Shown piece after piece: positions 24,781-32,579 of a DNA stretch of 64,000 bases. Both the position numbers and the translations under genes were made by a program. Numbering within the stretch: position 1 is the stretch's first letter; every line of letters begins with the position of its first letter. The notes below the pieces were generated by a model that ran no database searches, was not told the origin of the DNA, and saw nothing but the letters and a program-made list of their open reading frames with translations. Location: the NCBI RefSeq assembly GCF_900103455.1, contig NZ_FNHI01000020.1, positions 62,001 to 126,000 on the forward strand, read 5' to 3'. This stretch comes from Streptomyces wuyuanensis. GTDB lineage: Bacteria; Actinomycetota; Actinomycetes; Streptomycetales; Streptomycetaceae.

Positions 24781-25827
24781 TCAGAATTCCAGGACGACCT
24801 GGAGGGCGTCGGCGGGGCGTTCGTCCAGCAGCGTGTAGGCGTCGGCGGCGTCCTCGGCGCGCACGACGTGGCTGACGAGGGACTGCACGTCGACGAGCCC
24901 TTCGGCGACGAGCGAGAGGAAGGTCTGCTGGAGTCGCTCGACGGTCCAGCGGCCGGAGAGCTGCGGCGGCACCCCGCCGATCTGGGAGCAGATCAGCTGG
25001 ACGCGGTTGTGGTGGAACTCGTCGCCGAGCCGCAGGCCCGCCCCGTCGCCCTGGTAGAAGCCGGAGGCGACGACGCGGCCGCCGACGGCGACGGAGCGCA
25101 GGGCCTCGTGGAGGGCGGGGTAGGCACCGCTGATCTCGATGGCGACGTCGGCGCCGCGGCCGTCGGTGGCTTCGCGGATGCGCTCGGCCACGGCGTCGGT
25201 GCGGGCGTTGAGCGTGGTCGTGGCCCCGTACGCCGTTGCGGTGGCCAGCCTGCCGTCGAGGGCGTCGACGGCGGTCACGCGCGCGCCGTTGAGCCGGGCG
25301 AGCCGGGTGGCGAGCAGTCCGATGACGCCCTGGCCGAAGACGGCGACGTCCTCCCCGACGTGGATGTCGGAGGCGAGGACGGCGTTGTGGGCGATCGCCC
25401 CGACACGGGCGAAGGCGCCGGCGAGGGGTTCGAGCCCGGCCGGCAGGACGTGGCCGATCAGGCGCTCGGCGGGGACGATTCCTTCGCTGCGGTGGCCCCA
25501 GATGCCCCAGACCGTGTCGCCGGGGGCGGGGAGGCCGGGCGTGCCGGCGAGCTCGGGCGACACCTCGGTGACCTCGCCGACCTCGGAGTAGCCCCAGCCG
25601 GCCACCGGGTACTCGATGCCGGCGGCGCCGTCGCGGAAGAGCCGGGCCTCGGGGTCCCAGGTGCGGGTCAGATACGGGTTGGTGCCGCGGTAGGCGGTGA
25701 GTTCCGTGCCGGCCGAGATGCCGGAGTAGCGGGTCCGCACGCGCAGATGACCGGGCGGCAGTGGCGCTCTCTCGTGCTCGGCGACTTCGACCTGCCGGGG
25801 GCCGGTGAACTGGACGACGCGTTCCAC
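24781..25827 (-). CDS. MDR-family (alcohol dehydrogenase-like) oxidoreductase
   Basis: A 348-residue medium-chain dehydrogenase with the GroES-like N-terminal half and a Rossmann fold (VAVFGQGVIGLLATRLA, ~165-181). Where zinc alcohol dehydrogenases have Cys-Gly-Thr-Asp, this protein reads SAGTELTAY, and the four-cysteine structural zinc loop is absent. It is thus not a standard zinc enzyme; it resembles the BchC-like subgroup. It probably oxidises a sugar or polyol hydroxyl with NAD(P). It is the first gene of the leftward operon, directly after the divergent promoter. Confidence 0.85.
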   Translation of the reverse strand: MERVVQFTGPRQVEVAEHERAPLPPGHLRVRTRYSGISAGTELTAYRGTNPYLTRTWDPEARLFRDGAAGIEYPVAGWGYSEVGEVTEVSPELAGTPGLPAPGDTVWGIWGHRSEGIVPAERLIGHVLPAGLEPLAGAFARVGAIAHNAVLASDIHVGEDVAVFGQGVIGLLATRLARLNGARVTAVDALDGRLATATAYGATTTLNARTDAVAERIREATDGRGADVAIEISGAYPALHEALRSVAVGGRVVASGFYQGDGAGLRLGDEFHHNRVQLICSQIGGVPPQLSGRWTVERLQQTFLSLVAEGLVDVQSLVSHVVRAEDAADAYTLLDERPADALQVVLEF

Positions 25828-25963
25828 GTGGGGCTCCGAAGGGTTGTTCCCAGTACTGATCTCACTACTTAGGTCGAAGATATCTCAGGGTTATGTCTTG
25901 TCAAGACGCAAAAGTGATGCTGAGATGCCTCAGAACCCAACGTAAGTAGTGTGAGGACAAGCC
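25828..25963. promoter_or_regulatory. Divergent promoter region of the carbohydrate locus with mirrored motifs
   Basis: For the leftward operon, TTGACA (complement of 25899-25904) and TATCTT (complement of 25877-25882) are 16 nt apart, a good promoter. The motif CACTACTTA (25863-25871) recurs inverted as TAAGTAGTG (25943-25951), one beside each gene. Between them are GTCTTG-T-CAAGAC (25895-25907), AGATATCT (25878-25885) and CTGAG-N4-CTCAG (25920-25933). The region is AT-rich by the standard of this genome. The obvious candidate to bind here is the ROK regulator encoded at 29243-30439. Confidence 0.65.
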
Positions 25964-27367
25964 ATGCGCAAGTGGATCCGGCGGTCGAGGGCGACCGCCG
26001 CGGGCCTGGTGGCGATGGCGAGCATCGGATTGCTCGCCGGCTGCTCCACCAGTCAGGGCCCTGCCGCACCGGACAACAAGATCACGGTCTGGTCACAGGA
26101 GAACCTTCCGCCCCGCATGGCGGCCACGAACAGGATCATCGACCGTTTCGAGAAGGAGACTGGGATCGAGGTCGAGCTCGTCGGCGTCGACGAGGGCCAG
26201 CTCCCGCAGCTGATCATGTCCGCGGCCGCCGCGGGCAAGCTCCCCGACGTCATCGGCGCGGTCCCCATGGGCCAGGTCTGGCAGATGTACGGCAACGGCC
26301 TGCTCGACACCGACGTGAGCAAGCAGATCGTCCGGAGTCTCGGCAGCTCGACGTTCGACGCCAACGCGCTGCGGCTGACCGCCGACGAGGGCACCCAGCT
26401 GGCCGTCCCCTCCGACGCCTGGCTGCAGCTCCTCGTCTACCGCCAGGACCAGCTGCGGCAGGCGGGCCTGCCGGTCCCCGACACCTACGACAAGCTCCTG
26501 AAGGCCGCGGCCGCCCTCGACGGCAAGGGCCGCGACGGCATCTCCGTGGCCACCGACCCGGGCGACGTCTTCACCCAGCAGAGCTTCGAGAACCTCGCCC
26601 TCGCCAACGGCTGCCGGCTCGTCGACGCCGGGGGCGACGTGCGACTCGACTCACCCGAGTGCCGCCGCGCCTTCACCACCTACGACCGGCTCGGCCGCAC
26701 CTACGGCGCCCCGGGCACCCAGTCCGTCGACTCGACCCGCGCCACCTACTTCGCCGGCAAGTCGTCGATGATCGTGTGGTCCTCGTTCCTCCTCGACGAG
26801 CTGGCCGGGCTGCGCGACGACGCCCTCCCCAGCTGCGACGAGTGCAAGAAGGACAAGGAGTTCCTCTCCCGCAGCAGCGGCATCGTCACGGCACTCTCGG
26901 GCCCCGACGGTTCGGAGCCCGCCCAGTTCGGCGAGATCACCTCCTGGGCGGTGACCAGGACGGCGGAGACCGACGCCTCCCGGAAGTTCATCGAGTACAT
27001 GATGGACAAGGGCTACGAGGACTGGTTCGGCATGGCGCCCGAGGGCAAGATCCCCGTCCGGTCCGGGACCGCCGACGACCCGGAGCGCTACCAGCGCGCC
27101 TGGCGGGCCAGCGAGGCCGGCGTGGACACGCGCAAGCCCATGAACCAGGTGTACTCCGACGCGCTGCTCGACCAACTGGCCCACGGCGTCAGCAACATGA
27201 AGCGCTGGGGCATCACCGAGGGCCACGGCGCCCTCGTCGGCGCCACCAACGGCGAACTGCCCGTACCGAAGGCCATCGGCGCCATGACCAGCGGCCAGAT
27301 CTCGCCCGCCCAGGCCGCCCGCGAGGCCGACGAAGAAGTCACCGCCCTCCAGAAGTCGCTCCAGTAG
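25964..27367 (+). CDS. ABC transporter extracellular sugar-binding lipoprotein
   Basis: A 467-residue family 1 solute-binding protein. The signal sequence has an RR pair and lipobox IGLLAGC, so Cys27 is lipidated and the protein sits on the outer face of the membrane. The mature N-terminus NKITVWSQ and the block PDVIGAVPMGQVWQMYGNGLL are typical of oligosaccharide-binding proteins. A short Cys-rich insertion (CDECKKD) near residue 290 and Cys residues near 210-225 may form disulfides. It is the first gene of the rightward operon and sets the specificity of the transporter; the ligand cannot be read from sequence. Confidence 0.92.
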   Translation: MRKWIRRSRATAAGLVAMASIGLLAGCSTSQGPAAPDNKITVWSQENLPPRMAATNRIIDRFEKETGIEVELVGVDEGQLPQLIMSAAAAGKLPDVIGAVPMGQVWQMYGNGLLDTDVSKQIVRSLGSSTFDANALRLTADEGTQLAVPSDAWLQLLVYRQDQLRQAGLPVPDTYDKLLKAAAALDGKGRDGISVATDPGDVFTQQSFENLALANGCRLVDAGGDVRLDSPECRRAFTTYDRLGRTYGAPGTQSVDSTRATYFAGKSSMIVWSSFLLDELAGLRDDALPSCDECKKDKEFLSRSSGIVTALSGPDGSEPAQFGEITSWAVTRTAETDASRKFIEYMMDKGYEDWFGMAPEGKIPVRSGTADDPERYQRAWRASEAGVDTRKPMNQVYSDALLDQLAHGVSNMKRWGITEGHGALVGATNGELPVPKAIGAMTSGQISPAQAAREADEEVTALQKSLQ

Positions 27368-27389
27368 CGCCGCCCCGCGAGGAAGTCTC

Positions 27390-28361
27390 ATGAGCACAGA
27401 AACCGGCGGCGCGAGGAAGCGCCGCACACTCACCACCGGACAGCGGGAGAACCGCGCCGGCCTGGCCTTCGTCTCCCCCACCTTCCTGGTGGTGCTGGTC
27501 GTCGTCATCGTCCCGATCCTGTGGACCGTCCTGCTCGCGTTCCAGAACGCCCGGCTGGTGGACATCCAGGGCATGGGCCTGTTCGGCAACTGGTCCCTGG
27601 ACAACTTCGGCAAGGTCTTCGGATCCGCAGGATTCTGGTCCAGCCTCGGCACCACCCTCGTCTACACGGTGGGTTCCACCGCCGGCTCGGTCCTCCTCGG
27701 CCTGGTCGCCGCCCTCGCCCTGCGCAGGCCCTTCCGCGGCCGCGGTCTGCTGCGCGGCTCGATGCTGCTGCCGTACGTCGCGCCCGTGGTCGCGGTCGCG
27801 TTCGCCTGGGAGGTGGCCCTCAGCCCCCAGTACGGGATCGTCAACGAGTGGGGCGCGAAGCTGCTCGGCTGGGACGACCCGATCGCCTTCCTCTCCACCC
27901 GCTCCTACGAAGTGGACCTGCTGGGCCTGCACTTCGACATACCGCTCGCCCTGCTGACCGTCATCGTCTTCGAGATATGGCGGTACTTCCCCTTCGCCTT
28001 CCTCTTCCTGCTCGCCCGTCTGCAGGCGGTGCCCGACGGTCTCGAGGAAGCGGCCCGGGTCGACGGCGCCACCCCCACCCAGCGGTTCCGCCACATCCTG
28101 CTCCCCCAGCTGATGCCCGTCGTGGCGCTGCTGTGCGTGCTGCGCTTCATCATGACGTTCAACAAGTTCGACGACGTCTATCTGCTCACCGGCGGCGGCT
28201 CCGGCACCGACGTCGTGGCGGTGCGGGTCTACGACTTCCTCACCGCCCGCTACGACGTCGGCGCGGCCGCGGCCCAGGCACTGGTGCTGGCCGCCGTGCT
28301 GACCCTGCTGCTCGGCATCTACTTCAAGTTCTTCGCCAAGAAGGTTCAGGAGGAGGCGTGA
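27390..28361 (+). CDS. ABC sugar transporter permease, MalF-type
   Basis: A 323-residue permease with six predicted membrane spans (first at ~30-50). The cytoplasmic coupling motif is EEAARVDGATPTQRFRHI, which docks with the ATPase. GAGGAAG precedes the ATG at 27390, 22 nt after the binding-protein stop. Its TGA overlaps the ATG of the second permease. No ATPase gene lies in the operon; in Streptomyces one MsiK ATPase serves many sugar transporters of this type. Confidence 0.93.
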   Translation: MSTETGGARKRRTLTTGQRENRAGLAFVSPTFLVVLVVVIVPILWTVLLAFQNARLVDIQGMGLFGNWSLDNFGKVFGSAGFWSSLGTTLVYTVGSTAGSVLLGLVAALALRRPFRGRGLLRGSMLLPYVAPVVAVAFAWEVALSPQYGIVNEWGAKLLGWDDPIAFLSTRSYEVDLLGLHFDIPLALLTVIVFEIWRYFPFAFLFLLARLQAVPDGLEEAARVDGATPTQRFRHILLPQLMPVVALLCVLRFIMTFNKFDDVYLLTGGGSGTDVVAVRVYDFLTARYDVGAAAAQALVLAAVLTLLLGIYFKFFAKKVQEEA

Positions 28362-29227
28362 TGACCCGCACCCAGTTCGAGGAACGCCTCTTCGGAATCC
28401 TGCGGTGGGTGACGATCGCCTTCCTGGCCGTCATCACCATCGCGCCCTTCTACTACATGCTCCTGCTGTCGGTGAAGCCGATCGACGCCCTGCTGCTGGA
28501 TCCCGGCTCGCTGTGGGTGTCGGCGAAGGACTTCACCCTCGACACCTACCGCAGCGTGCTCCGGCCCACCTCCGAGGGCGGCCAGGGCTTCCTGCGGATG
28601 CTCGTCAACTCGGCCCTCGTCGCGCTCGGAACGGTCGTCCTGACGCTGGCCGCCGCGGTGCCGGGCGCGTACGCCGTCAGCCGGCTGAGGTTCTTCGGCG
28701 GACGGCACGTCAGCGCCCTCTTCCTCGCGGTCTACCTCTTCCCGGCGACGCTGCTCGCCGTCCCGCTGTTCGTGATGTTCGCCAGGATCGGCCTGTCCGG
28801 CAGCCTGGTGGGCCTCGCCGTGGTCTACATCGCCCAGACCGTGCCCGTGTCGATCTACATGATGAAGAACTACTTCGTCACCATCCCGTACAGCATCGAG
28901 GAGGCGGCCGCGCTCGACGGCTGCACCCGCCTCCAGGCGATGCGCAGGGTCATCCTGCCGCTCGCACTGCCCTCGCTGATGGCCACGGGCCTGTACGTGT
29001 TCATGATCGCGTGGAACGAGTTCCTCTTCGCGCTCCTCTTCCTCGCCGCCGACCCCGACGCATGGACGGTGTCGCTCGGTCTGCAGCAGCTCGCCAACGG
29101 GATCGAGGTGCCCAAGACTGTCCTCATGGCAGGCTCGGTGGTCCTGACCATCCCCGTGGTACTCCTGTTCTTCGCCGCGGAACGCCTGTTGACCGAGGGC
29201 CTCACCAGCGGCGCCGACAAGAGCTAG
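28361..29227 (+). CDS. ABC sugar transporter permease, MalG-type
   Basis: A 288-residue partner permease with six membrane spans. Its coupling loop is EEAAALDGCTRLQAMRRVI, the EAA motif of MalG-type subunits. AGGAGG lies just before the start, and the ATG overlaps the TGA of the first permease. It forms a heterodimer with it. The window shows nothing unusual in its length or motifs. Confidence 0.93.
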   Translation: MTRTQFEERLFGILRWVTIAFLAVITIAPFYYMLLLSVKPIDALLLDPGSLWVSAKDFTLDTYRSVLRPTSEGGQGFLRMLVNSALVALGTVVLTLAAAVPGAYAVSRLRFFGGRHVSALFLAVYLFPATLLAVPLFVMFARIGLSGSLVGLAVVYIAQTVPVSIYMMKNYFVTIPYSIEEAAALDGCTRLQAMRRVILPLALPSLMATGLYVFMIAWNEFLFALLFLAADPDAWTVSLGLQQLANGIEVPKTVLMAGSVVLTIPVVLLFFAAERLLTEGLTSGADKS

Positions 29228-29242
29228 GAGCACGAACGACCC

Positions 29243-30439
29243 ATGCCGACGAACCAGGCGAGCGCAGGCCATCTGCTGAAGCTGATCCGCAGCGGGCAGG
29301 CCACCACCCGCGGCGAGCTCCAGGCCGCCACCGGGCTGTCGCGCTCCACGGTCGGCCACCGTCTCGACCAGCTGTTCCACGCCGGCTGGCTGCGCAACAC
29401 GGCCGGTACCTCCACCGGCGGACGGCCGTCCGTACGCCTGGAGTTCGACGCCCGGCACGCGGTGGTGCTGGCGGTCGACCTGGACACCACGCACGGGCGG
29501 GCCGCGGTGACCGACCTCGCGGGGACGGTCCTGGCCGAGCACACCCGGCCGCTGCTGATCTCGGACGGCCCCGACAAGGTGCTGGACGCGGTCGGCTCGT
29601 GGCTCCCCGCTCTGCTCGGGGCCGCGGAGGTGGAGGCCGGGGCGGTGTGCGGAATCGGGCTGTCCGTTCCGGGACCGGTGGACTGGGAGACCGGCACGGT
29701 CGTCCAGCCGCCGGTCATGCCCGGCTGGGACGGCCACCCCGTCCAGTCCGCCATGCAGGCGGCGTTCGCCCGGCACGTCGGCGCGGCCGTCGCTCCGCCC
29801 CCGGTCCTGGTCGACAACGACGCCAACCTCATGGCGTACGGCGAGCAGCGCCACCACTACCCGGACTGCTCCGCGTTCGCGCTGATCAAGGTGTCGGCGG
29901 GCATCGGCGCCGGCGTGGTCGTGGGCGGCGAGCCGTACCGGGGCATCGACGGCGGCGCGGGCGACATCGGCCACATCCGGCTGCACGACCGGCAGGACGC
30001 CCTGTGCATGTGCGGCTCGTACGGCTGCCTCGGCGCGGTCGCCAGCGGCCGTGCGATCGCCGAGCAGCTCACGGCACTGGGGATCCCCGCCCCCTCGGCG
30101 ACCGAGGTGCGCGAGCATCTGGCGGCCGGGCAGCCGGACGCGGTGCGGCTCGCCCGGGAGGCGGGGCAGCGCGTCGGAGAGGTGCTGGTCACGGTGGTGA
30201 CGCTGCTCAACCCCGGGGTGCTGGTGATCGCGGGCGACCTGGCGTGCACCCCGTTCCTCACGGGGGTCCGTGAGCTCCTCTACCAGCGGGCCATGCCCCG
30301 CACCACGGCCCATCTGACGGTGGCGACCAGCGAACTCGGCGACCGGGCCGCGCTCGCGGGCGCGGCGGCGATGGTCGTGGAGCACCTGTACTCGCCCGAG
30401 ATCGCCGACGCCAGGCTGGCCGCCGCGGGCGGGACCTGA
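29243..30439 (+). CDS. ROK-family transcriptional regulator
   Basis: A 398-residue protein with an N-terminal winged helix (~8-60; TTRGELQAATGLSRSTVGHRLDQL) and a C-terminal ROK sugar-kinase-like domain. The ROK zinc motif CMCGSYGCLGA and the IGAGVVVGG and GAGDIGH blocks are present. Regulators of this type lose DNA affinity on binding a sugar or sugar phosphate. It is 15 nt behind the permeases in the same operon, so it probably controls the divergent promoter at 25828-25963 and its own expression. Confidence 0.92.
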   Translation: MPTNQASAGHLLKLIRSGQATTRGELQAATGLSRSTVGHRLDQLFHAGWLRNTAGTSTGGRPSVRLEFDARHAVVLAVDLDTTHGRAAVTDLAGTVLAEHTRPLLISDGPDKVLDAVGSWLPALLGAAEVEAGAVCGIGLSVPGPVDWETGTVVQPPVMPGWDGHPVQSAMQAAFARHVGAAVAPPPVLVDNDANLMAYGEQRHHYPDCSAFALIKVSAGIGAGVVVGGEPYRGIDGGAGDIGHIRLHDRQDALCMCGSYGCLGAVASGRAIAEQLTALGIPAPSATEVREHLAAGQPDAVRLAREAGQRVGEVLVTVVTLLNPGVLVIAGDLACTPFLTGVRELLYQRAMPRTTAHLTVATSELGDRAALAGAAAMVVEHLYSPEIADARLAAAGGT

Positions 30440-30524
30440 CGGTTCCGGCCGACCCGGTCCTCGCCCCCGCCATCCCCCAGCCCATGACGTCCGAGCACGT
30501 CCCCGACACTGCCATGGAGCACCC

Positions 30525-31430
30525 GTGACACAACCTCAGTCCCCCTCGGCCCTCCCCGGTCCCGCCCTACGGCCGGTCCGCGTCGGGCTCGTGGGCGCGG
30601 GCCCCTGGGCACGCGCCATGCACGCCCGTATGCTCGCCGCCGGCCCGGAGACGGAACTGGCCGCCGTCTGGGCACGTCGGCCCGAGGCGGCCGAGGAGGT
30701 GGCACAGCAGTACGGCGCCCGGGCGGCGGCGTCCTTCGAGGAACTGCTCGACCTGTGCGACGCCGTCGCCTTCGCCGTGCCGCCCGCGGTGCAGGCGGAG
30801 CTGGCCGTGCACGCGGCCAAGGCCGGCAGGCCGATGCTCCTGGAGAAACCGCTCGGCGCGGACCTGGCGTCCGCGCGCCGGGTGGCCGAGGCGGTGGCCG
30901 AGCACGGAGTCATGACCCAGCTCGTACTGTCGAAGCGCTACCACCCGGTGACCCGGGAGTTCCTGCGCCGCGCACAGGACGCCACGGTGGTGGGCGCCCG
31001 CTCCTGCTATCTCCACGGCGCCTTCCTCGGCGGGGACTTCGCCACGCCCTGGCGCCTCGAGCAGGGTGCCCTCCTCGACCTCGGCCCGCACCTCATCGAT
31101 CTGCTCGACGCGGCGGTCGGGCCGATCGCGACGATCCGCAGCTCGGGCGACTCCCGCCGCTGGATCGAGCTGACCTGCGAGCACGCCAACGGAGCGATCA
31201 GCCAGGCCTCGCTGTCGGGGGCGGTGCACCTGAGCCGTGCCCGCACCCGTGTCGAGCTGTTCGGGCCGGGCGAGGAACTCGTCTACGACACGGCGGAGCT
31301 GGACCACGAGGAGTGCTGGCCCGTGCTCCGCCGCGAGTTCGCCCAGGCGGTGCGCACGGGCCGGGGCAACGGCATCGACGCGGGGCGCGGCCTCAGGCTG
31401 CAGGAACTGATCGCGATGGCGGCGGGGTAG
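30525..31430 (+). CDS. Gfo/Idh/MocA-family oxidoreductase
   Basis: It starts at GTG (30525), with GGAG 6 nt upstream. The 301-residue protein has the N-terminal Rossmann loop VGLVGAGPWA (~16-25) and the family EKP motif in LLEKPLGADLASA, then a C-terminal alpha/beta domain (QGALLDLGPHLIDLLDA). Enzymes of this family oxidise or reduce sugars, inositols or amino sugars with NAD(P). It follows the ROK gene by 85 nt on the same strand, so it is probably the last gene of the transport operon and acts on the imported sugar. Confidence 0.9.
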   Translation: MTQPQSPSALPGPALRPVRVGLVGAGPWARAMHARMLAAGPETELAAVWARRPEAAEEVAQQYGARAAASFEELLDLCDAVAFAVPPAVQAELAVHAAKAGRPMLLEKPLGADLASARRVAEAVAEHGVMTQLVLSKRYHPVTREFLRRAQDATVVGARSCYLHGAFLGGDFATPWRLEQGALLDLGPHLIDLLDAAVGPIATIRSSGDSRRWIELTCEHANGAISQASLSGAVHLSRARTRVELFGPGEELVYDTAELDHEECWPVLRREFAQAVRTGRGNGIDAGRGLRLQELIAMAAG

Positions 31431-31569
31431 CGCCCGCGGCGGGGCGGCACCGCTCCAACGGAATCCGCAGCTCACCGTGGACGGCCCGGCGCGGTCGCAG
31501 CACGTCCCCCGGCGGCGCGTCGGTGCGTGGGGCGTACCCGGCGCCTCCGACGACCTTGGGCGGGCGCGG

Positions 31570-31977
31570 TCAGGCCGGAGTGGCCGGGTTCGCGACGGGC
31601 TCGGCCCGAACGGGCGACAGCGGGGAGGTGCCGGCGGGCCCGTGGCCGACGGCGATCCCGGAGGGCACGGCGGCGGGACGGCGCCCTGCGAGCCGGCAGC
31701 CCAGACAGTCCGGGTGCCCCTGCCGCGCGGCGTGGTCGCGCACTCTCCAGGACCATTCCTCTTCCGGGCGGGGGCCGCTGGGCTTCCCCCAGCCGGCGAG
31801 GTGCAGCCCCCACGTGGTCAGCCCGGCGAGCGCGAGGATCCCGCCGCCGACGACCGCCAGGGTGACCGAGACCGCGGGGACGGCGACGCCCAGGACACCG
31901 AGTCCGGTCAGCGCGATCGCCGTACCGGTCCACCCCGCGACGGTGTGGCCCAGATCGACATGACCGTGTGCACTCAT
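31570..31977 (-). CDS. HGxxPAAW-type small membrane protein
   Basis: The ATG at 31977 is preferred to the GTG at 31983 because CTGGGGTG precedes it at a suitable distance. The 135-residue protein begins MSAHGHVDLGHTVAGWTG, the hallmark of a small actinobacterial membrane family with a conserved HG...AGW motif, followed by two membrane helices (~20-40 and ~45-65). The tail carries CLGC. Relatives are often found beside tryptophan biosynthesis genes, but that is not the case here. Function unknown. It shares its upstream region with the MarR gene. Confidence 0.82.
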   Translation of the reverse strand: MSAHGHVDLGHTVAGWTGTAIALTGLGVLGVAVPAVSVTLAVVGGGILALAGLTTWGLHLAGWGKPSGPRPEEEWSWRVRDHAARQGHPDCLGCRLAGRRPAAVPSGIAVGHGPAGTSPLSPVRAEPVANPATPA

Positions 31978-32042
31978 CTTCACCCCAGGAAGGCAGGCAG
32001 TAGGGTTGGAACGCGAGACGTTTTATCTCACGAGCTAATCTA

Positions 32043-32055
32043 CTTAGAAGCTAAG
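32043..32055. promoter_or_regulatory. Inverted repeat before the MarR gene
   Basis: CTTAG-AAG-CTAAG is a perfect 5-bp inverted repeat ending 10 nt before the GTG start at 32066, within an AT-rich divergent region. It is a candidate site for autoregulation by the MarR protein. The arms are short, so chance cannot be excluded. Confidence 0.4.
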
Positions 32056-32065
32056 GTAATTTTCG

Positions 32066-32551
32066 GTGAACGGCAAGTCGCTACCCGGTGCCACCCCGGA
32101 ACAGGTGCACTCACAGATGGATCGCCTGATCGCGCTGGGCATCGTGGCCCAGCACGACGTCGCCCAACGGCTCGGCCTCAACGTCACCGATCTGACCTGC
32201 CTGGGCTTCATCCTGGAGGCCGCGGGAGATCCCCTCACGGCCGGCGATCTCGCTCAGCGGGCGAACCTCACCACCGGCGCGATCACGGGCGTCGTCACCC
32301 GGCTCGAACGGGCAGGCTACGCCCACCGCCAGAGCGATCCGGCCGACCGCAGAAGGGTTCGCGTGGTCGCCGACGAGGCCGCCGCCGCGCGCGTCTTCGA
32401 GGTCTACGGGCCCAACCACCGGCGGCTGGCCGCACTGTTCGCCGAGTACGGGCCCGAGGAGATCGCCGTACTCTCGGACTGGTTCACCCGGGCGGCCGAC
32501 ATCATGCGCGACTCTCTGGACGAGGTACGCCGAGGCGGTGCCGCGACGTAG
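32066..32551 (+). CDS. MarR-family transcriptional regulator
   Basis: The GTG at 32066 starts a 161-residue protein with the MarR winged helix (~45-115): LTAGDLAQRANLTTGAITGVVTRLE as helix-turn-helix and DPADRRRVRV as the wing. The C-terminal dimerisation helices are intact. MarR proteins repress genes for stress or drug response and respond to small aromatic compounds. The divergent small membrane gene and the SDR 28 nt downstream are candidate targets. Confidence 0.9.
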   Translation: MNGKSLPGATPEQVHSQMDRLIALGIVAQHDVAQRLGLNVTDLTCLGFILEAAGDPLTAGDLAQRANLTTGAITGVVTRLERAGYAHRQSDPADRRRVRVVADEAAAARVFEVYGPNHRRLAALFAEYGPEEIAVLSDWFTRAADIMRDSLDEVRRGGAAT

Positions 32552-32579
32552 ACGTCGCAGCGCCGTAGAGTCAACGGCC

